Source: an uncultured Bacteroides sp. | GTDB lineage: Bacteria > Bacteroidota > Bacteroidia > Bacteroidales > Bacteroidaceae | DNA length: 25,713 bases | NCBI RefSeq assembly: GCF_949298305.1 | Contig: NZ_CASFWU010000030.1 | Span: 1-25,713 of the forward strand | Reading direction: 5' to 3' | Part shown: in pieces, positions 7,860 through 16,919 of the stretch | How the letters are laid out: every line of letters begins with the position of its first letter | Numbering within the stretch: position 1 is the first letter of the stretch | Translations under genes and position numbers: made by a program | Notes under the pieces: generated by a model | Databases searched by the model: none | What the model saw: the letters and a program-made list of their open reading frames with translations, nothing else | What the model was told of the DNA's origin: nothing

Positions 7860-8375
7860 ATGGAAGACACCCCGATGACATCCCCCCAACTCATTGCCGA
7901 AGCCTACCGGCAGCTTCAGCCTTCGGTCCTCCTTTACATATTATATAAGGTAAACAACCGGGAGGAAGCCGAAGACCTGACCCAGGATGTATTTCTCCGT
8001 CTGATGGATTACAGCCGGATGCTCCGTCCCGAAACGGTCAAGTGTTTTATCTTTACCATTGCCCGCAACCTGGTGTACGACTACCTGCGCCGCTACTACA
8101 AGGCACAGGAGGTTACCTCTTATATATACGACCGCGCCGAGACCGCAACCCGCGACACGGAGAGCGGCATCCTGGCCCGCGACCTGCAAGCCTGCGAAGT
8201 GGGACGGATGAGGCTGCTTCCTCCCCAGCGCCGCAAGGTTTATGCCCTGAGCCGCTTCGGCGGCAAGTCGGCTGCCGACATTTCCCGCGAGCTGGGCCTG
8301 TCCCGCCGCACGGTCGAAAACCATCTCTTCATCAGCCGCAAGGAAATACGTGAATATATGCAACAATGTATATAG
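7860..8375 (+). CDS. ECF-type RNA polymerase sigma factor
   Basis: A 171-residue sigma-70 family protein of the extracytoplasmic function group. Region 2 is at about 22-85, with NREEAEDLTQDVFLRLMDY and FIFTIARNLVYDYLRRYY (core binding and -10 recognition). Region 4 is at about 118-168, with LPPQRRKVYALSRFGGKSAADISRELGLSRRTVENHL forming the -35 helix-turn-helix. Length is normal for Bacteroidales ECF factors. The next gene downstream is susC; no FecR-type anti-sigma gene is present on either side, and the SusC lacks an STN domain, so control is probably by transcription of the sigma gene or by a factor outside the window. The susC upstream region lacks a TAnnTTTG box, in keeping with an alternative sigma reading it; that link is inferred. 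Confidence 0.9.
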   Translation: MEDTPMTSPQLIAEAYRQLQPSVLLYILYKVNNREEAEDLTQDVFLRLMDYSRMLRPETVKCFIFTIARNLVYDYLRRYYKAQEVTSYIYDRAETATRDTESGILARDLQACEVGRMRLLPPQRRKVYALSRFGGKSAADISRELGLSRRTVENHLFISRKEIREYMQQCI

Positions 8376-8504
8376 ATTGAACAGACAGGAGTACGGCCCT
8401 CCGATGACTGGAGGAGAATACTGCGCAGCTTCTTCTTTCCATCCGTCCGCCGTCCTGCCTCCCGTGGAACTAATAATAGTGTGTTAATTTTAAATTGATA
8501 AGTT

Positions 8505-11500
8505 ATGAGGAATGAATTTCTGAAATTCTCATCGAAAAGAATTTTGTTCTCGGCAGCTCTGGCTTCCGCCCTCTGTGCGGGTAGCCCGCAGATGGCATTT
8601 GCACGCATAGACGGCGTGCAGGCAGTCATGCAGGCCGGAACAGTGAAAGGAACGGTCGTTGACGCTGCGGGTGAACCGGTCATCGGCGCCAACGTCATGG
8701 TGAAGGGTACCACCAACGGCACCATCACCGATGTGGAGGGCAACTTTAAGCTGGACAACGCCCGGGGCACGCTGGTCGTTTCGTTCATTGGATATAAGAC
8801 GCAGGAAGTGGCCGTGAAAGGCAACGAGACCAACCTGAGGATAGTGCTGAAGGAAGACTCCGAGCTGCTGGATGAAGTGGTGGTAGTCGGCTACGGCACC
8901 ATGAAGAAGGAGTCGCTGACGGGTGCCGTCACGGCGGTGGACCAGAAGGCCTTCCAGGGAAAGGGCAGCCTGTCCAGTCCCTTGCAGGCCTTGCAGGGCC
9001 AGGTGGCCGGTGTGATGATTACCCGTGGCTCTTCCGCCCCCGGCGACGAGAGCTGGAACCTGAACCTGCGCGGCGCCGTCTCCATGAACACGACCGAGCC
9101 GCTGATTATCATCGACGGCGTGGCCTACGAGAGCGCCAACGAACTCCGCCTCATCAACCCCAACGATATTGCCTCCATCAGCTTCCTGAAAGACGGGTCG
9201 GCTGCCATCTACGGGTCGCGTGCGGCCGGTGGCGTTGTGCTGATTACGACCAAGAAGGGAGCCGAGGGGAAAGTGAAGGTGGAATACAGCGGCAGCGCCA
9301 CACTGAAGACCCTGGGCCTGATGCAGGAGGCCATGAACATAGACCAGTGGACCGAAGGGGTGATGACCGCCCTGCGCAACGACAACCAGACCGGCCACAG
9401 CTTCTATACCTACGCCCAGCTGGCACAGAAGTACAAAGGCGGCTACATCGACCTGCAGACTTCGGCCAACCCCTTCGGCACGGCAGCCTTCACCGATGTG
9501 TCCGACTTCGTATTCGACGATGACATCGACTGGCTCGGCACCCTCTTCGGCAACACCTGGAGCACGGAGCACAGCCTGGCCGTTTCGGGCGGCACGGACA
9601 AGTCCTCCTACCGCATTTCGCTGAACTACCTGTACGACGGCTCCACCCTTCAGTTCGGCAACAACAACAACCAGCGCTACAACTTCCGCATGAACAATAC
9701 CTACAAGTTCACCGACAAGCTGAAGCTGGAGTCGGTCATTGCCTACAACCGCCAGGAGCAGGTGGCACCCACGCAAATCAATTCCGTCCTGTCCAATACC
9801 CTGCCCATGCCCGGTCTGCCCTTCGAGAGCATGAACGGCAAACCCTACATGTGGGGAACCTGGGGCTCGCCCGCGGCCAAGGCCGAGTATGGCGGCGACA
9901 ACAAGCTGAAGGTTTCGGCCATCAACATCAGCGAGACCCTGAACTGGGAACTCACAGACTGGCTGACGGCCAATGCCAACGTGGGCTACAACACCAGCAC
10001 GGCACAGCGCGACGTGGTGCAGAACGCCATCACCTATTACAACTACGTGGGCAACAAGGTCATCAACACCGAGCCTACCCAGGTGAACTCCTACTACAAG
10101 CAGACAAGCTCGCGCACCGACTTCTACTCCGTGTCGGCCTACCTGGCTGCCAAGAAGACTCTGGCCGGGAAGCATAACCTGAGCCTGACCGTGGGTACCC
10201 AGTACGAGTTCAAGGACTACACCTACTTCGGCGTGCAGGTGAAGGACATCCAGGAGGGCATCGAGATTGTACACGGTTCGGGCGACGTCACCCTGAGCGG
10301 CGACGAGAAGCGCTACCAGAACACCGTCCTGTCCTACTTCGGCCGCTTCAACTACGACTACGACGGCCGTTACCTCTTCGAGCTGAACGGACGCTACGAC
10401 GGCTCCTCCAAGTTCCGTCCCGAGAACCGCTGGGCCGCCTTCTACGGCCTGTCTGCCGGCTGGCGTCTGAAGCAGGAGGCCTTCCTGGCGGATGTGGACT
10501 GGCTGAGCGAACTGAAGCTGCGCGCATCCTATGCCGAGGTAGGTAACCAGAGCGGCATCGACAACTACGACGGCTACCAGTTCTACAACCTCATTGCAGC
10601 CGGCGGAGACGGGGCATACATCGGCTCCAACAAGCTGTCCTACATCAAGACCAACGGCAACCGTGCCTCCCTGAACCGCACGTGGGAACGCATCAAGAAT
10701 TACAACGTGGCCGTAGACTTCGGCTTCCTGAACGGCAGGCTCACCGGTACGGTGGAAGCGTTCCTGAAGAAGAACGACAACATGCTGATAGACATCACCT
10801 ATCCCGGCCTGCTGGGCGACAAGGCGCCCAAACAGAACAGCGGTAAGTTCAAGGACTGGGGATATGAAGGCTCGCTGAACTATCGCGGCAGCATCAATGA
10901 CATCAACTATCACGTAGGCGGCACGTTCACCTTTGCCCGCAACGAACTGACCGATTACGGCGGCACCACCGTGCTCTCCTCGGGCTACAAGTCGACGATG
11001 CAGGGCTATCCGCTGAAGTCCATCTTCGGTCTGCGCTACGGCGGCAAGATTCAGAACGAAGAGCAGTTGCAGGCCTATCTGGACAAGTACTACGAAACCA
11101 ACGGCCTGAACATGCCCTACGAACTGCGCGTGGGCGACAACATGTATTGCGACGAGAACGGCGACGGCGTGCTCGACGAGAAGGACTACATCTACCTGGG
11201 CAGCGACATCCCCGAAATCTCCTATTCGTTCAATCTGGGTGCCGACTGGAAAGGCTTCGACGTGAACATCGTCTTCCAGGGCAGCGCCAACCGTTTCGTC
11301 TACCGCGACATTGACAACATGACCGTCCCCTTCCGCGGCTACTACACCAACACCAGCACTGCCTCCATAGGCAACACCTGGAGCCCCGAGAACCCCGATG
11401 CCTACTATGCGCCTTACACGGCCGTGGGCACCATCAACAACTGGAACTACCAGCCCTCCACGCTGACGGCCCAGGACGGCCGCTATCTCCGTCTGAAGAA

Positions 11501-11711
11501 CGTCGCCATCGGCTACACCTTCCCCGCCGCCCTGCTGAAGAAGACGGGCGTGTTGCAGGGAGCACGCATCTATGCCACGGGTACCGATCTCTGGGAGACC
11601 ACCCGCATCAAGGACGGCTGGGATCCCGAGGCCGCCGCACAGGACCAGAAGGGTGTGAAGCGTTATCCGTTTACACGTAACTTTACTTTCGGCGTTAACT
11701 TAACCTTTTAA
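8505..11711 (+). CDS. SusC-like TonB-dependent outer-membrane transporter
   Basis: A 1068-residue outer-membrane transporter for imported oligosaccharides, working with the adjacent SusD. It has an N-terminal signal peptide ending near AFA (about 36), a carboxypeptidase-D-like domain (about 46-121, with GTVKGTVVDAAGEPVIGANV), then the plug with DEVVVVGYGTMKKESLTGAV from residue 123, and a beta-barrel to the C-terminus (final FTFGVNLTF). There is no STN domain between signal peptide and carboxypeptidase-like domain, so classical transduction to an anti-sigma factor is not expected. The ATG at 8505 follows a 129-bp gap after the sigma gene. The susD start lies 7 bp after this stop, indicating co-transcription and translational coupling. 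The transported glycan cannot be deduced from this protein. Confidence 0.96.
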   Translation: MRNEFLKFSSKRILFSAALASALCAGSPQMAFARIDGVQAVMQAGTVKGTVVDAAGEPVIGANVMVKGTTNGTITDVEGNFKLDNARGTLVVSFIGYKTQEVAVKGNETNLRIVLKEDSELLDEVVVVGYGTMKKESLTGAVTAVDQKAFQGKGSLSSPLQALQGQVAGVMITRGSSAPGDESWNLNLRGAVSMNTTEPLIIIDGVAYESANELRLINPNDIASISFLKDGSAAIYGSRAAGGVVLITTKKGAEGKVKVEYSGSATLKTLGLMQEAMNIDQWTEGVMTALRNDNQTGHSFYTYAQLAQKYKGGYIDLQTSANPFGTAAFTDVSDFVFDDDIDWLGTLFGNTWSTEHSLAVSGGTDKSSYRISLNYLYDGSTLQFGNNNNQRYNFRMNNTYKFTDKLKLESVIAYNRQEQVAPTQINSVLSNTLPMPGLPFESMNGKPYMWGTWGSPAAKAEYGGDNKLKVSAINISETLNWELTDWLTANANVGYNTSTAQRDVVQNAITYYNYVGNKVINTEPTQVNSYYKQTSSRTDFYSVSAYLAAKKTLAGKHNLSLTVGTQYEFKDYTYFGVQVKDIQEGIEIVHGSGDVTLSGDEKRYQNTVLSYFGRFNYDYDGRYLFELNGRYDGSSKFRPENRWAAFYGLSAGWRLKQEAFLADVDWLSELKLRASYAEVGNQSGIDNYDGYQFYNLIAAGGDGAYIGSNKLSYIKTNGNRASLNRTWERIKNYNVAVDFGFLNGRLTGTVEAFLKKNDNMLIDITYPGLLGDKAPKQNSGKFKDWGYEGSLNYRGSINDINYHVGGTFTFARNELTDYGGTTVLSSGYKSTMQGYPLKSIFGLRYGGKIQNEEQLQAYLDKYYETNGLNMPYELRVGDNMYCDENGDGVLDEKDYIYLGSDIPEISYSFNLGADWKGFDVNIVFQGSANRFVYRDIDNMTVPFRGYYTNTSTASIGNTWSPENPDAYYAPYTAVGTINNWNYQPSTLTAQDGRYLRLKNVAIGYTFPAALLKKTGVLQGARIYATGTDLWETTRIKDGWDPEAAAQDQKGVKRYPFTRNFTFGVNLTF

Positions 11712-11718
11712 ACAAGCA

Positions 11719-13455
11719 ATGAATATGAAACTGAGACAATATATCACCACGGCCTGCATCTCTTCACTGGCTTTCCTGGCAGCCTCCTGCCTGGACCTGG
11801 AGCCGAAGGACTCCCTGAGCGACAACAACGTCTGGAACAAGGCCGACAACTTCCAACTGTTTGCCAACCAGTTCTACGGCTGGACACGCGATTTCAGTTC
11901 CGCCATAGGCGACAATGTACACAGCGACTTCCGCTCCGACCTGGTCTGCGCGTCCACTCCGAACATATACAGCCAGGGCACGAACTCCATCCCCACGAGC
12001 GACGGCAACTATACGGGCAACTACACCAAAATCTATTATACCAACCTCCTGCTGAAGAATGCCGCTTCCTTCGGTGACCAGGCGGCCATCGCCACCCCGA
12101 TGGGCGAAGCCTACTTCTTCCGTGCCTACTGCTACTTCGAGCTGTTGCAGATTTACGGCGACGCCATCATCGTAACCGAGCCGCTGGATACGGACTCCGA
12201 ACAGCTCTACGGAACGCAGAACGACCGCAGCGAGGTGGCCGACCAGATTATCAGCGACTTGAACCGTGCTGCCGAACTGCTTCCCGAAACCACCTCCGAG
12301 GCCGGACGGGTGAATCGGTACGTGGCACTGGCCATGCTGTCGAGGGTGGCTCTCTACGAGGGTACCTGGCAGAAGTTCCATACCAACGGCATGAACGCCA
12401 CCACCAACACCGAGCGCAGCACCCAACTGCTGGCCACGGCCCGCGATGCTGCCGACGAGGTCATCAAGAGCAACCGCTATAAACTGTTCTACAACGAGAC
12501 ACTGGGCGACCAGAGCTACCGCTACATGTTTACGCTGGAAGACGGGGCACAGTGCAACCCCGCCAACCTGTCCAAGGCCGACAACACCGAGTACATCTTC
12601 ATGCGCCGCCACCGCAACGGCGACAAGACGGCCTACAACCTGACCCATGCCGTCTGCAACTCGACCTGGATTACGCGCAAGATGGCCAACATGTATCTGT
12701 GCTCCGACGGTCTGCCCGTCGAAAAGTCGCCGAAGTTCCAGCAGTATGGCAGTACCACCTCCGAATTCCAGAACCGCGACAACCGCATGAACAACAACAT
12801 GCTCTACCAGGGCGAGACCTTCTGGGACAACGAGGCCACCACCTGCCGCCTGTCCTGGACCGACGCCGACCTGGAGCGTGCCCGTGTGGCCAAGGTGTAC
12901 AGCGGCAGCGGCTACCAGAACCAGAAGTACGGAGCCGAGCGCAGAGTGGATGATTACTACGAGAGCTTCGACTTCCCCTTGCTCCGCTATGCCGAGGTGC
13001 TCCTCAACTACGCCGAGGCAGTCTACGAGCTGGACGGCAGCATCTCCGACGCCGACCTGGACTATTCCCTGAACCTGGTCCGCCTGCGTGTCAATCCCGA
13101 CATGCCCAAACTGAGCAACGGTCTGGTGACAGCCAACGGGCTGGACATGCGCGAGGAAATCCGTCGTGAGCGTACGGTCGAGTTCTTCTTGGAGGGACAC
13201 CGCATCGACGACCTGAAGCGCTGGTGTACGGCCGAGGTCGAAATGCCGCAGGACATGCTGGGAGTGAAGTGGAAAGGCGTGACGGAGTTCGAGGCCAATT
13301 GGTCCAACACGGGCCGCTCGACCAATGCCGACGGATGCCTCATCATGTACACGGACCGTGTATGGAACAGCCGCAACTACCTCTATCCGCTGCCCTCCGA
13401 CCAGTTGCAGCTCAATCCCCAGCTGAAGCAGAACCCGGGCTGGGGCGCACAATAA
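11719..13455 (+). CDS. SusD/RagB-like surface glycan-binding lipoprotein
   Basis: A 578-residue lipoprotein that caps the SusC barrel and captures oligosaccharides. The signal peptide ends in the lipobox LAASC with the lipidated cysteine at residue 24, followed by LDLEPKD, a typical SusD start (CLDLEPKDSLSD). The SusD-like N-terminal helices with GEAYFFRAYCYFELLQIYGD are followed by the RagB/SusD C-terminal part, including FPLLRYAEVLLNYAEAVYEL, RRERTVEFFLEGHRIDDLKRW and the end YLYPLPSDQLQLNPQLKQNPGW. All are family hallmarks. Two candidate starts (11719 and 11725) differ by two residues only. The gene is directly downstream of susC in one operon. Confidence 0.96.
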   Translation: MNMKLRQYITTACISSLAFLAASCLDLEPKDSLSDNNVWNKADNFQLFANQFYGWTRDFSSAIGDNVHSDFRSDLVCASTPNIYSQGTNSIPTSDGNYTGNYTKIYYTNLLLKNAASFGDQAAIATPMGEAYFFRAYCYFELLQIYGDAIIVTEPLDTDSEQLYGTQNDRSEVADQIISDLNRAAELLPETTSEAGRVNRYVALAMLSRVALYEGTWQKFHTNGMNATTNTERSTQLLATARDAADEVIKSNRYKLFYNETLGDQSYRYMFTLEDGAQCNPANLSKADNTEYIFMRRHRNGDKTAYNLTHAVCNSTWITRKMANMYLCSDGLPVEKSPKFQQYGSTTSEFQNRDNRMNNNMLYQGETFWDNEATTCRLSWTDADLERARVAKVYSGSGYQNQKYGAERRVDDYYESFDFPLLRYAEVLLNYAEAVYELDGSISDADLDYSLNLVRLRVNPDMPKLSNGLVTANGLDMREEIRRERTVEFFLEGHRIDDLKRWCTAEVEMPQDMLGVKWKGVTEFEANWSNTGRSTNADGCLIMYTDRVWNSRNYLYPLPSDQLQLNPQLKQNPGWGAQ

Positions 13456-13509
13456 CCTTCGGGAGTCTGCCAAGAAAAAGAAAGTCTAACCATTAACGAG
13501 TACATAGTT

Positions 13510-15078
13510 ATGAAACATATATTGAGATACGGATTGGGTTGCATGTGGGCGTCGCTGTTTACGGCTTCGTTTGTAGCATGCGAGGACGATGTTACCGGTG
13601 GAGACCTGGTTCCGGTCAATTATCCGGCATCGGTAGAAATGATATTGCCCGAGTCGGCGGCTCCGCTGGTCTATCAGGAGGGCACGGTACAGGTATTGCC
13701 CCTTGTCAAAGGCGAGAGCCTGACGCTGGGCTGCGTGGTGAAACCCGATGACGCCACGTCGAAGGACGTGGTCTGGAGCACCAGCAACGCATCGGCCGTG
13801 ACGGTGGATGCCGAAGGACACATCCAGGCGGTGAGTGGCGCGGGCGACGGCTATGCCATCGTCACCGTGGCTCCCGAGGCCAGCTACTCCGGGGCCGGAC
13901 TGGGAAGCTCGCTCAAGGTGACCGTGGCCGAGCAGCTGGTAAAGGCCGAACGGATAGAACTTACCTCGGCTGCCGACCAGGTCTATGCCGGCGAGACCTT
14001 GCAGCTCTCCCTGGCCATCTTCCCCGAGGACGCCACCTATAAGACGGTGAAGTGGACCTGTTCCGATGAGGCCGTGGCTACGGTGGACTCCAAGGGCCTT
14101 GTCACCGGTCTGGTGAACGACGAGATACATGCCCGGGTGACCATCACCGCCACCTCGCTGGACGGCGGAAACGTGGTGGGGACCAAAGAAATCATGGTGA
14201 ACCAGATTGTACAGCCGCAGGAAATCAGCATCAGCCAGGACTGCTCTGCGGGCAACGGCTACCTCTTCGCCATTGCCGACAAGAAAGTCACGCTGGACTA
14301 TGCCACCGTGCCCGAGGACTGCACCAAGTCGCTCATCCGGTGGACTTCGAGCAACGAGGCCCTGGCCACCGTTGAGGGCGGTGTCGTCACCTTCAACCAG
14401 GCGGGTGTCTTCGGCGACGTGACCATCACGGCCGTCTGTCCCGAGACGGGCGACAAGGACGAAATCACCTTGCACATAGAGGAAGGTCTGGTGCGCGAAC
14501 TCTTCCACGATCCCGACAACTATGGCTGGTACAACGCCAAGCAGAGCGGAAACGGCACCAGCAGTTCGCACGAGTGGAGCTACGGCAAGGTGACCGTGAC
14601 CACCTATACGCAGAATGCCACCAAGCAGAGGGGTGACTTCCGTTGCTGGAACGCCAAGACCTGGCTCCACGCAGGCTACTATCCCATCTTTGCCATCCGC
14701 ATGCAGGACGTGAAAGATCTCTACGACGGCGTCACGGCGCGCAACATCACGCTCGACGCTTCGGGCTCGTGCGCCGGCACCAACTTCAGCGGCGGTCTGG
14801 ACGGCAACAACAACAAGTGGCTGCACGACTACAAGTGCAGTGACGGAAGCCACGTCTTCATCTACGACCTGAGCAAGCAGAAGTGGGCCAACGGAGGCGT
14901 ATTGCCGACGACGGCGGTGGCCGAGTTCAGCACCCTCCAGTTCAAGTATGCCGACATCGCCACGCTGACCACACAGGTCACCTACGACGTCTACTGGGTA
15001 CAGTCGTTCAAGACCATCGAGGACCTGCAACGCTACGTGACGGAGGTCGAGGGACTGACATACGAGGTGGTGAAGTAA
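13510..15078 (+). CDS. Surface glycan-binding lipoprotein with bacterial Ig-like domains
   Basis: A 522-residue protein in the SusE/F position. The signal peptide ends FVAC with the cysteine at residue 24, followed by EDD, an acidic surface-export signal typical of Bacteroides lipoproteins. It carries about three Big2-type Ig-like repeats: roughly 35-135 (VKPDDATSKDVVWSTSNASAV), 140-235 (IFPEDATYKTVKWTCSDEAVATVDSKG) and 238-325 (VPEDCTKSLIRWTSSNEALATV). The C-terminal region (about 328-522) resembles the DUF4979-like domains found in surface binding proteins of such loci. It has many aromatic residues (YGWYNAKQSG, FRCWNAKTWLHAGYY) that could stack on sugars. It probably recruits polymer to the cell surface near the SusC/SusD complex. 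It starts 54 bp after susD and belongs to the same operon. Confidence 0.85.
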   Translation: MKHILRYGLGCMWASLFTASFVACEDDVTGGDLVPVNYPASVEMILPESAAPLVYQEGTVQVLPLVKGESLTLGCVVKPDDATSKDVVWSTSNASAVTVDAEGHIQAVSGAGDGYAIVTVAPEASYSGAGLGSSLKVTVAEQLVKAERIELTSAADQVYAGETLQLSLAIFPEDATYKTVKWTCSDEAVATVDSKGLVTGLVNDEIHARVTITATSLDGGNVVGTKEIMVNQIVQPQEISISQDCSAGNGYLFAIADKKVTLDYATVPEDCTKSLIRWTSSNEALATVEGGVVTFNQAGVFGDVTITAVCPETGDKDEITLHIEEGLVRELFHDPDNYGWYNAKQSGNGTSSSHEWSYGKVTVTTYTQNATKQRGDFRCWNAKTWLHAGYYPIFAIRMQDVKDLYDGVTARNITLDASGSCAGTNFSGGLDGNNNKWLHDYKCSDGSHVFIYDLSKQKWANGGVLPTTAVAEFSTLQFKYADIATLTTQVTYDVYWVQSFKTIEDLQRYVTEVEGLTYEVVK

Positions 15079-15176
15079 TCTGCTGTACCGAATTCTTACG
15101 GGCTTGGCGGAGCGGCATGCCCGGTGGCGTCCGCTCCGGCAGGAAGTGCCCCTGAGGGCCTTCCGGAAGGGGGGTA

Positions 15177-15264
15177 TCTCAGTATACGACTGAGGGTGCC
15201 TAAGTATACGACCGAGGGTACCTAAGTATACGACTGAGGGTGCCTCTGTATAGGAGGCTGGTCC
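15177..15264. repeat. 22-bp tandem repeat before the surface lyase
   Basis: Three units at 15177-15198, 15199-15220 and 15221-15242 share AGTATACGAC(C/T)GAGGGT; a degraded fourth follows to about 15264. Unit 1 contains a 6-bp inverted repeat (CTCAGT/ACTGAG), and every full unit contains the palindrome GTATAC. A perfect 12-bp palindrome, CCTTCCGGAAGG, lies just upstream at 15159-15170. The period is not a multiple of three, and the 323-bp gap (15079-15401) holds no gene. Confidence 0.8.
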
Positions 15265-15401
15265 GATGCCCCCGATGCGCACCCCGACAGACGGCCGTAC
15301 CGTCTCCGCCAGACCCTTTGAATTGTAAACTTAAATCAACGTCCGGACTCCCCCTGCCGCAACAGGCGGCGGGCAGACCCGGACACTTAAAAGAGAGAAC
15401 A

Positions 15402-16811
15402 ATGAAGAAAACATTTATTTCAGCCGTCGTGCTTTCCATGTCGCTGGCACTGACGCAACTCTCCTGTATGGAGAACGAACACGGCATCGTAGACCTGACG
15501 ATGCCCGATGACGACGGACAGGAGGAAGTCTATGTCCCCGTTTCGGCCCAATACACCTACCAGCACCCCTGTGCCATGTTCAACCAGGCCGACTTCGACC
15601 GCGTGAAGAAAAGCCTGGACGACGCTACGGCCCCGCAGGCGGTGAAGGATGAGTTCACCCTCCTGAAGAACAGCCGCTACACGGTGCTGCCCTACACCCC
15701 CTCGCCGCTGGAGTACATTGTCCGCGGCGACGGCACGGGCATCACCTCCGACGGCAAGGAACACTATCAGGAAGCCATGAACGACGCGGCCGCCGCCTAC
15801 CAGATGGCTCTGCTGTGGAAGCTGACGGGCGACACCCGATATGCCGACAACTCGGTGCGGGTGATGAACGAGTGGGCCGCGCAGTGCAAGGGCATCCGTG
15901 CCAACGACAACAACAAGTTCCTGGCGGCGGGCGCGCAGGGCTATACCTTTGCCAATGCCGCCGAAATCATGCGCAACTATGAAGGCTGGCAGGCCGCTGA
16001 CTTCCGCGCGTTCCAGACCTGGATGGTGGATGTGTTCGCCTCCATGAACCGCGACTTCATGGACAACCACGGCGGCAACTGCGACGACCACTACTGGTCC
16101 AACTGGGACCTGGTGAACATGTGCTCCTACCTTGCCATCGGCATCCTGACGGAGAACAACGACATGGTGAACTACGTGGTGAACTACTTCTACGACGGCG
16201 TGGGCAACGGCTGCATCAAAAAACTGGTGCAGGGCACCTTCGACGATCCCCTGGGCAGCGGCGAGCTGATAGCCCAGAACCAGGAGAGCGGGCGCGACCA
16301 GGGACACGCCATGATGTCCGTGGCCGTCACGGCCAACCTCTGCCAGATGGCCTATACGCTGCTGCAATGCAATCCTTCCGTCAGCCAGCTGGATTTCTTT
16401 GCGGCCCATGACAACCTGATGATGCAGATGGGCGAATACACCGCTCTGTTCAACCTGCGCGACGGTTCCGACCAGCTGAACCAGGGCGGCAACTGGCTGG
16501 TGGAAGCCACCCGGATGCCTTTCAACGAATACAAGTATTGCGTGGACTGCAGCTGCAAGGACAAGAACCATAGCGCCGTCCATACGTCGGCGGCCAACGA
16601 CGAAGGCCGGGGCAAGCTCCGTCCGGGGTGGGAAATCTACTACAACCACTACGCCAAAATCAAGAAACTGGGCAGTGGCTACACTTATGCGCAGAAGGCA
16701 GCCGAGAAGATGCGTCCCGAAGGCGGCGTGGACGGCAACAGCCGCTACGGCACCAACAGCGGCGCCTTCGACCAGCTGGGGTGGGGCACGCTGATGCTCT
16801 ACCGCGAATAG
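15402..16811 (+). CDS. Alginate-lyase-family surface polysaccharide lyase (lipoprotein)
   Basis: A 469-residue protein. The ATG at 15402 is chosen because it starts a lipoprotein signal peptide with lipobox LTQLSC (cysteine 22), followed by MENEHG. Upstream in-frame starts would give an implausible Arg/Pro-rich leader crossing the tandem repeat. The body fits the alginate-lyase superfamily alpha/alpha toroid: HPCAMFNQADFDRVKKSL near the start, NHGGNC...DDHYWSNWDLVNMCSYLAIG with N234, and ESGRDQGH at 295-302 with R298 and H302 as likely active-site residues. Families PL5 and PL38 (glucuronan lyase) have this plan; PL38 is my best guess but is unproven. As a probable surface enzyme it would make the first endo-cuts in a uronic-acid polymer. 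It follows the binding lipoprotein after a 323-bp repeat-containing gap, so it may be read from the same operon. Confidence 0.8.
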   Translation: MKKTFISAVVLSMSLALTQLSCMENEHGIVDLTMPDDDGQEEVYVPVSAQYTYQHPCAMFNQADFDRVKKSLDDATAPQAVKDEFTLLKNSRYTVLPYTPSPLEYIVRGDGTGITSDGKEHYQEAMNDAAAAYQMALLWKLTGDTRYADNSVRVMNEWAAQCKGIRANDNNKFLAAGAQGYTFANAAEIMRNYEGWQAADFRAFQTWMVDVFASMNRDFMDNHGGNCDDHYWSNWDLVNMCSYLAIGILTENNDMVNYVVNYFYDGVGNGCIKKLVQGTFDDPLGSGELIAQNQESGRDQGHAMMSVAVTANLCQMAYTLLQCNPSVSQLDFFAAHDNLMMQMGEYTALFNLRDGSDQLNQGGNWLVEATRMPFNEYKYCVDCSCKDKNHSAVHTSAANDEGRGKLRPGWEIYYNHYAKIKKLGSGYTYAQKAAEKMRPEGGVDGNSRYGTNSGAFDQLGWGTLMLYRE

Positions 16812-16919
16812 GTGCGGAGGACGGACCGACGTCCCGGCAGGGGAGTGGCACACAGGAAACGCCGGCCGGGCAGATGTCCGCAGAGCGGAAATGCGTGATT
16901 GCAGGAAGCTGGATTTGTA

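Noticed and set aside
8529..10913. 794-codon minus-strand open frame inside susC
   Set aside because: Antisense to an unmistakable SusC; composition is Val/His/Gly-rich with no motif.
15177..15264. CRISPR array
   Set aside because: The 22-bp units are directly adjacent with no unique spacers, and no cas gene is present.
11764..15282. Long minus-strand open frames opposite susD and the Ig-like lipoprotein
   Set aside because: Both overlap well-supported genes completely and have no family features; the second even runs through the 22-bp tandem repeat.
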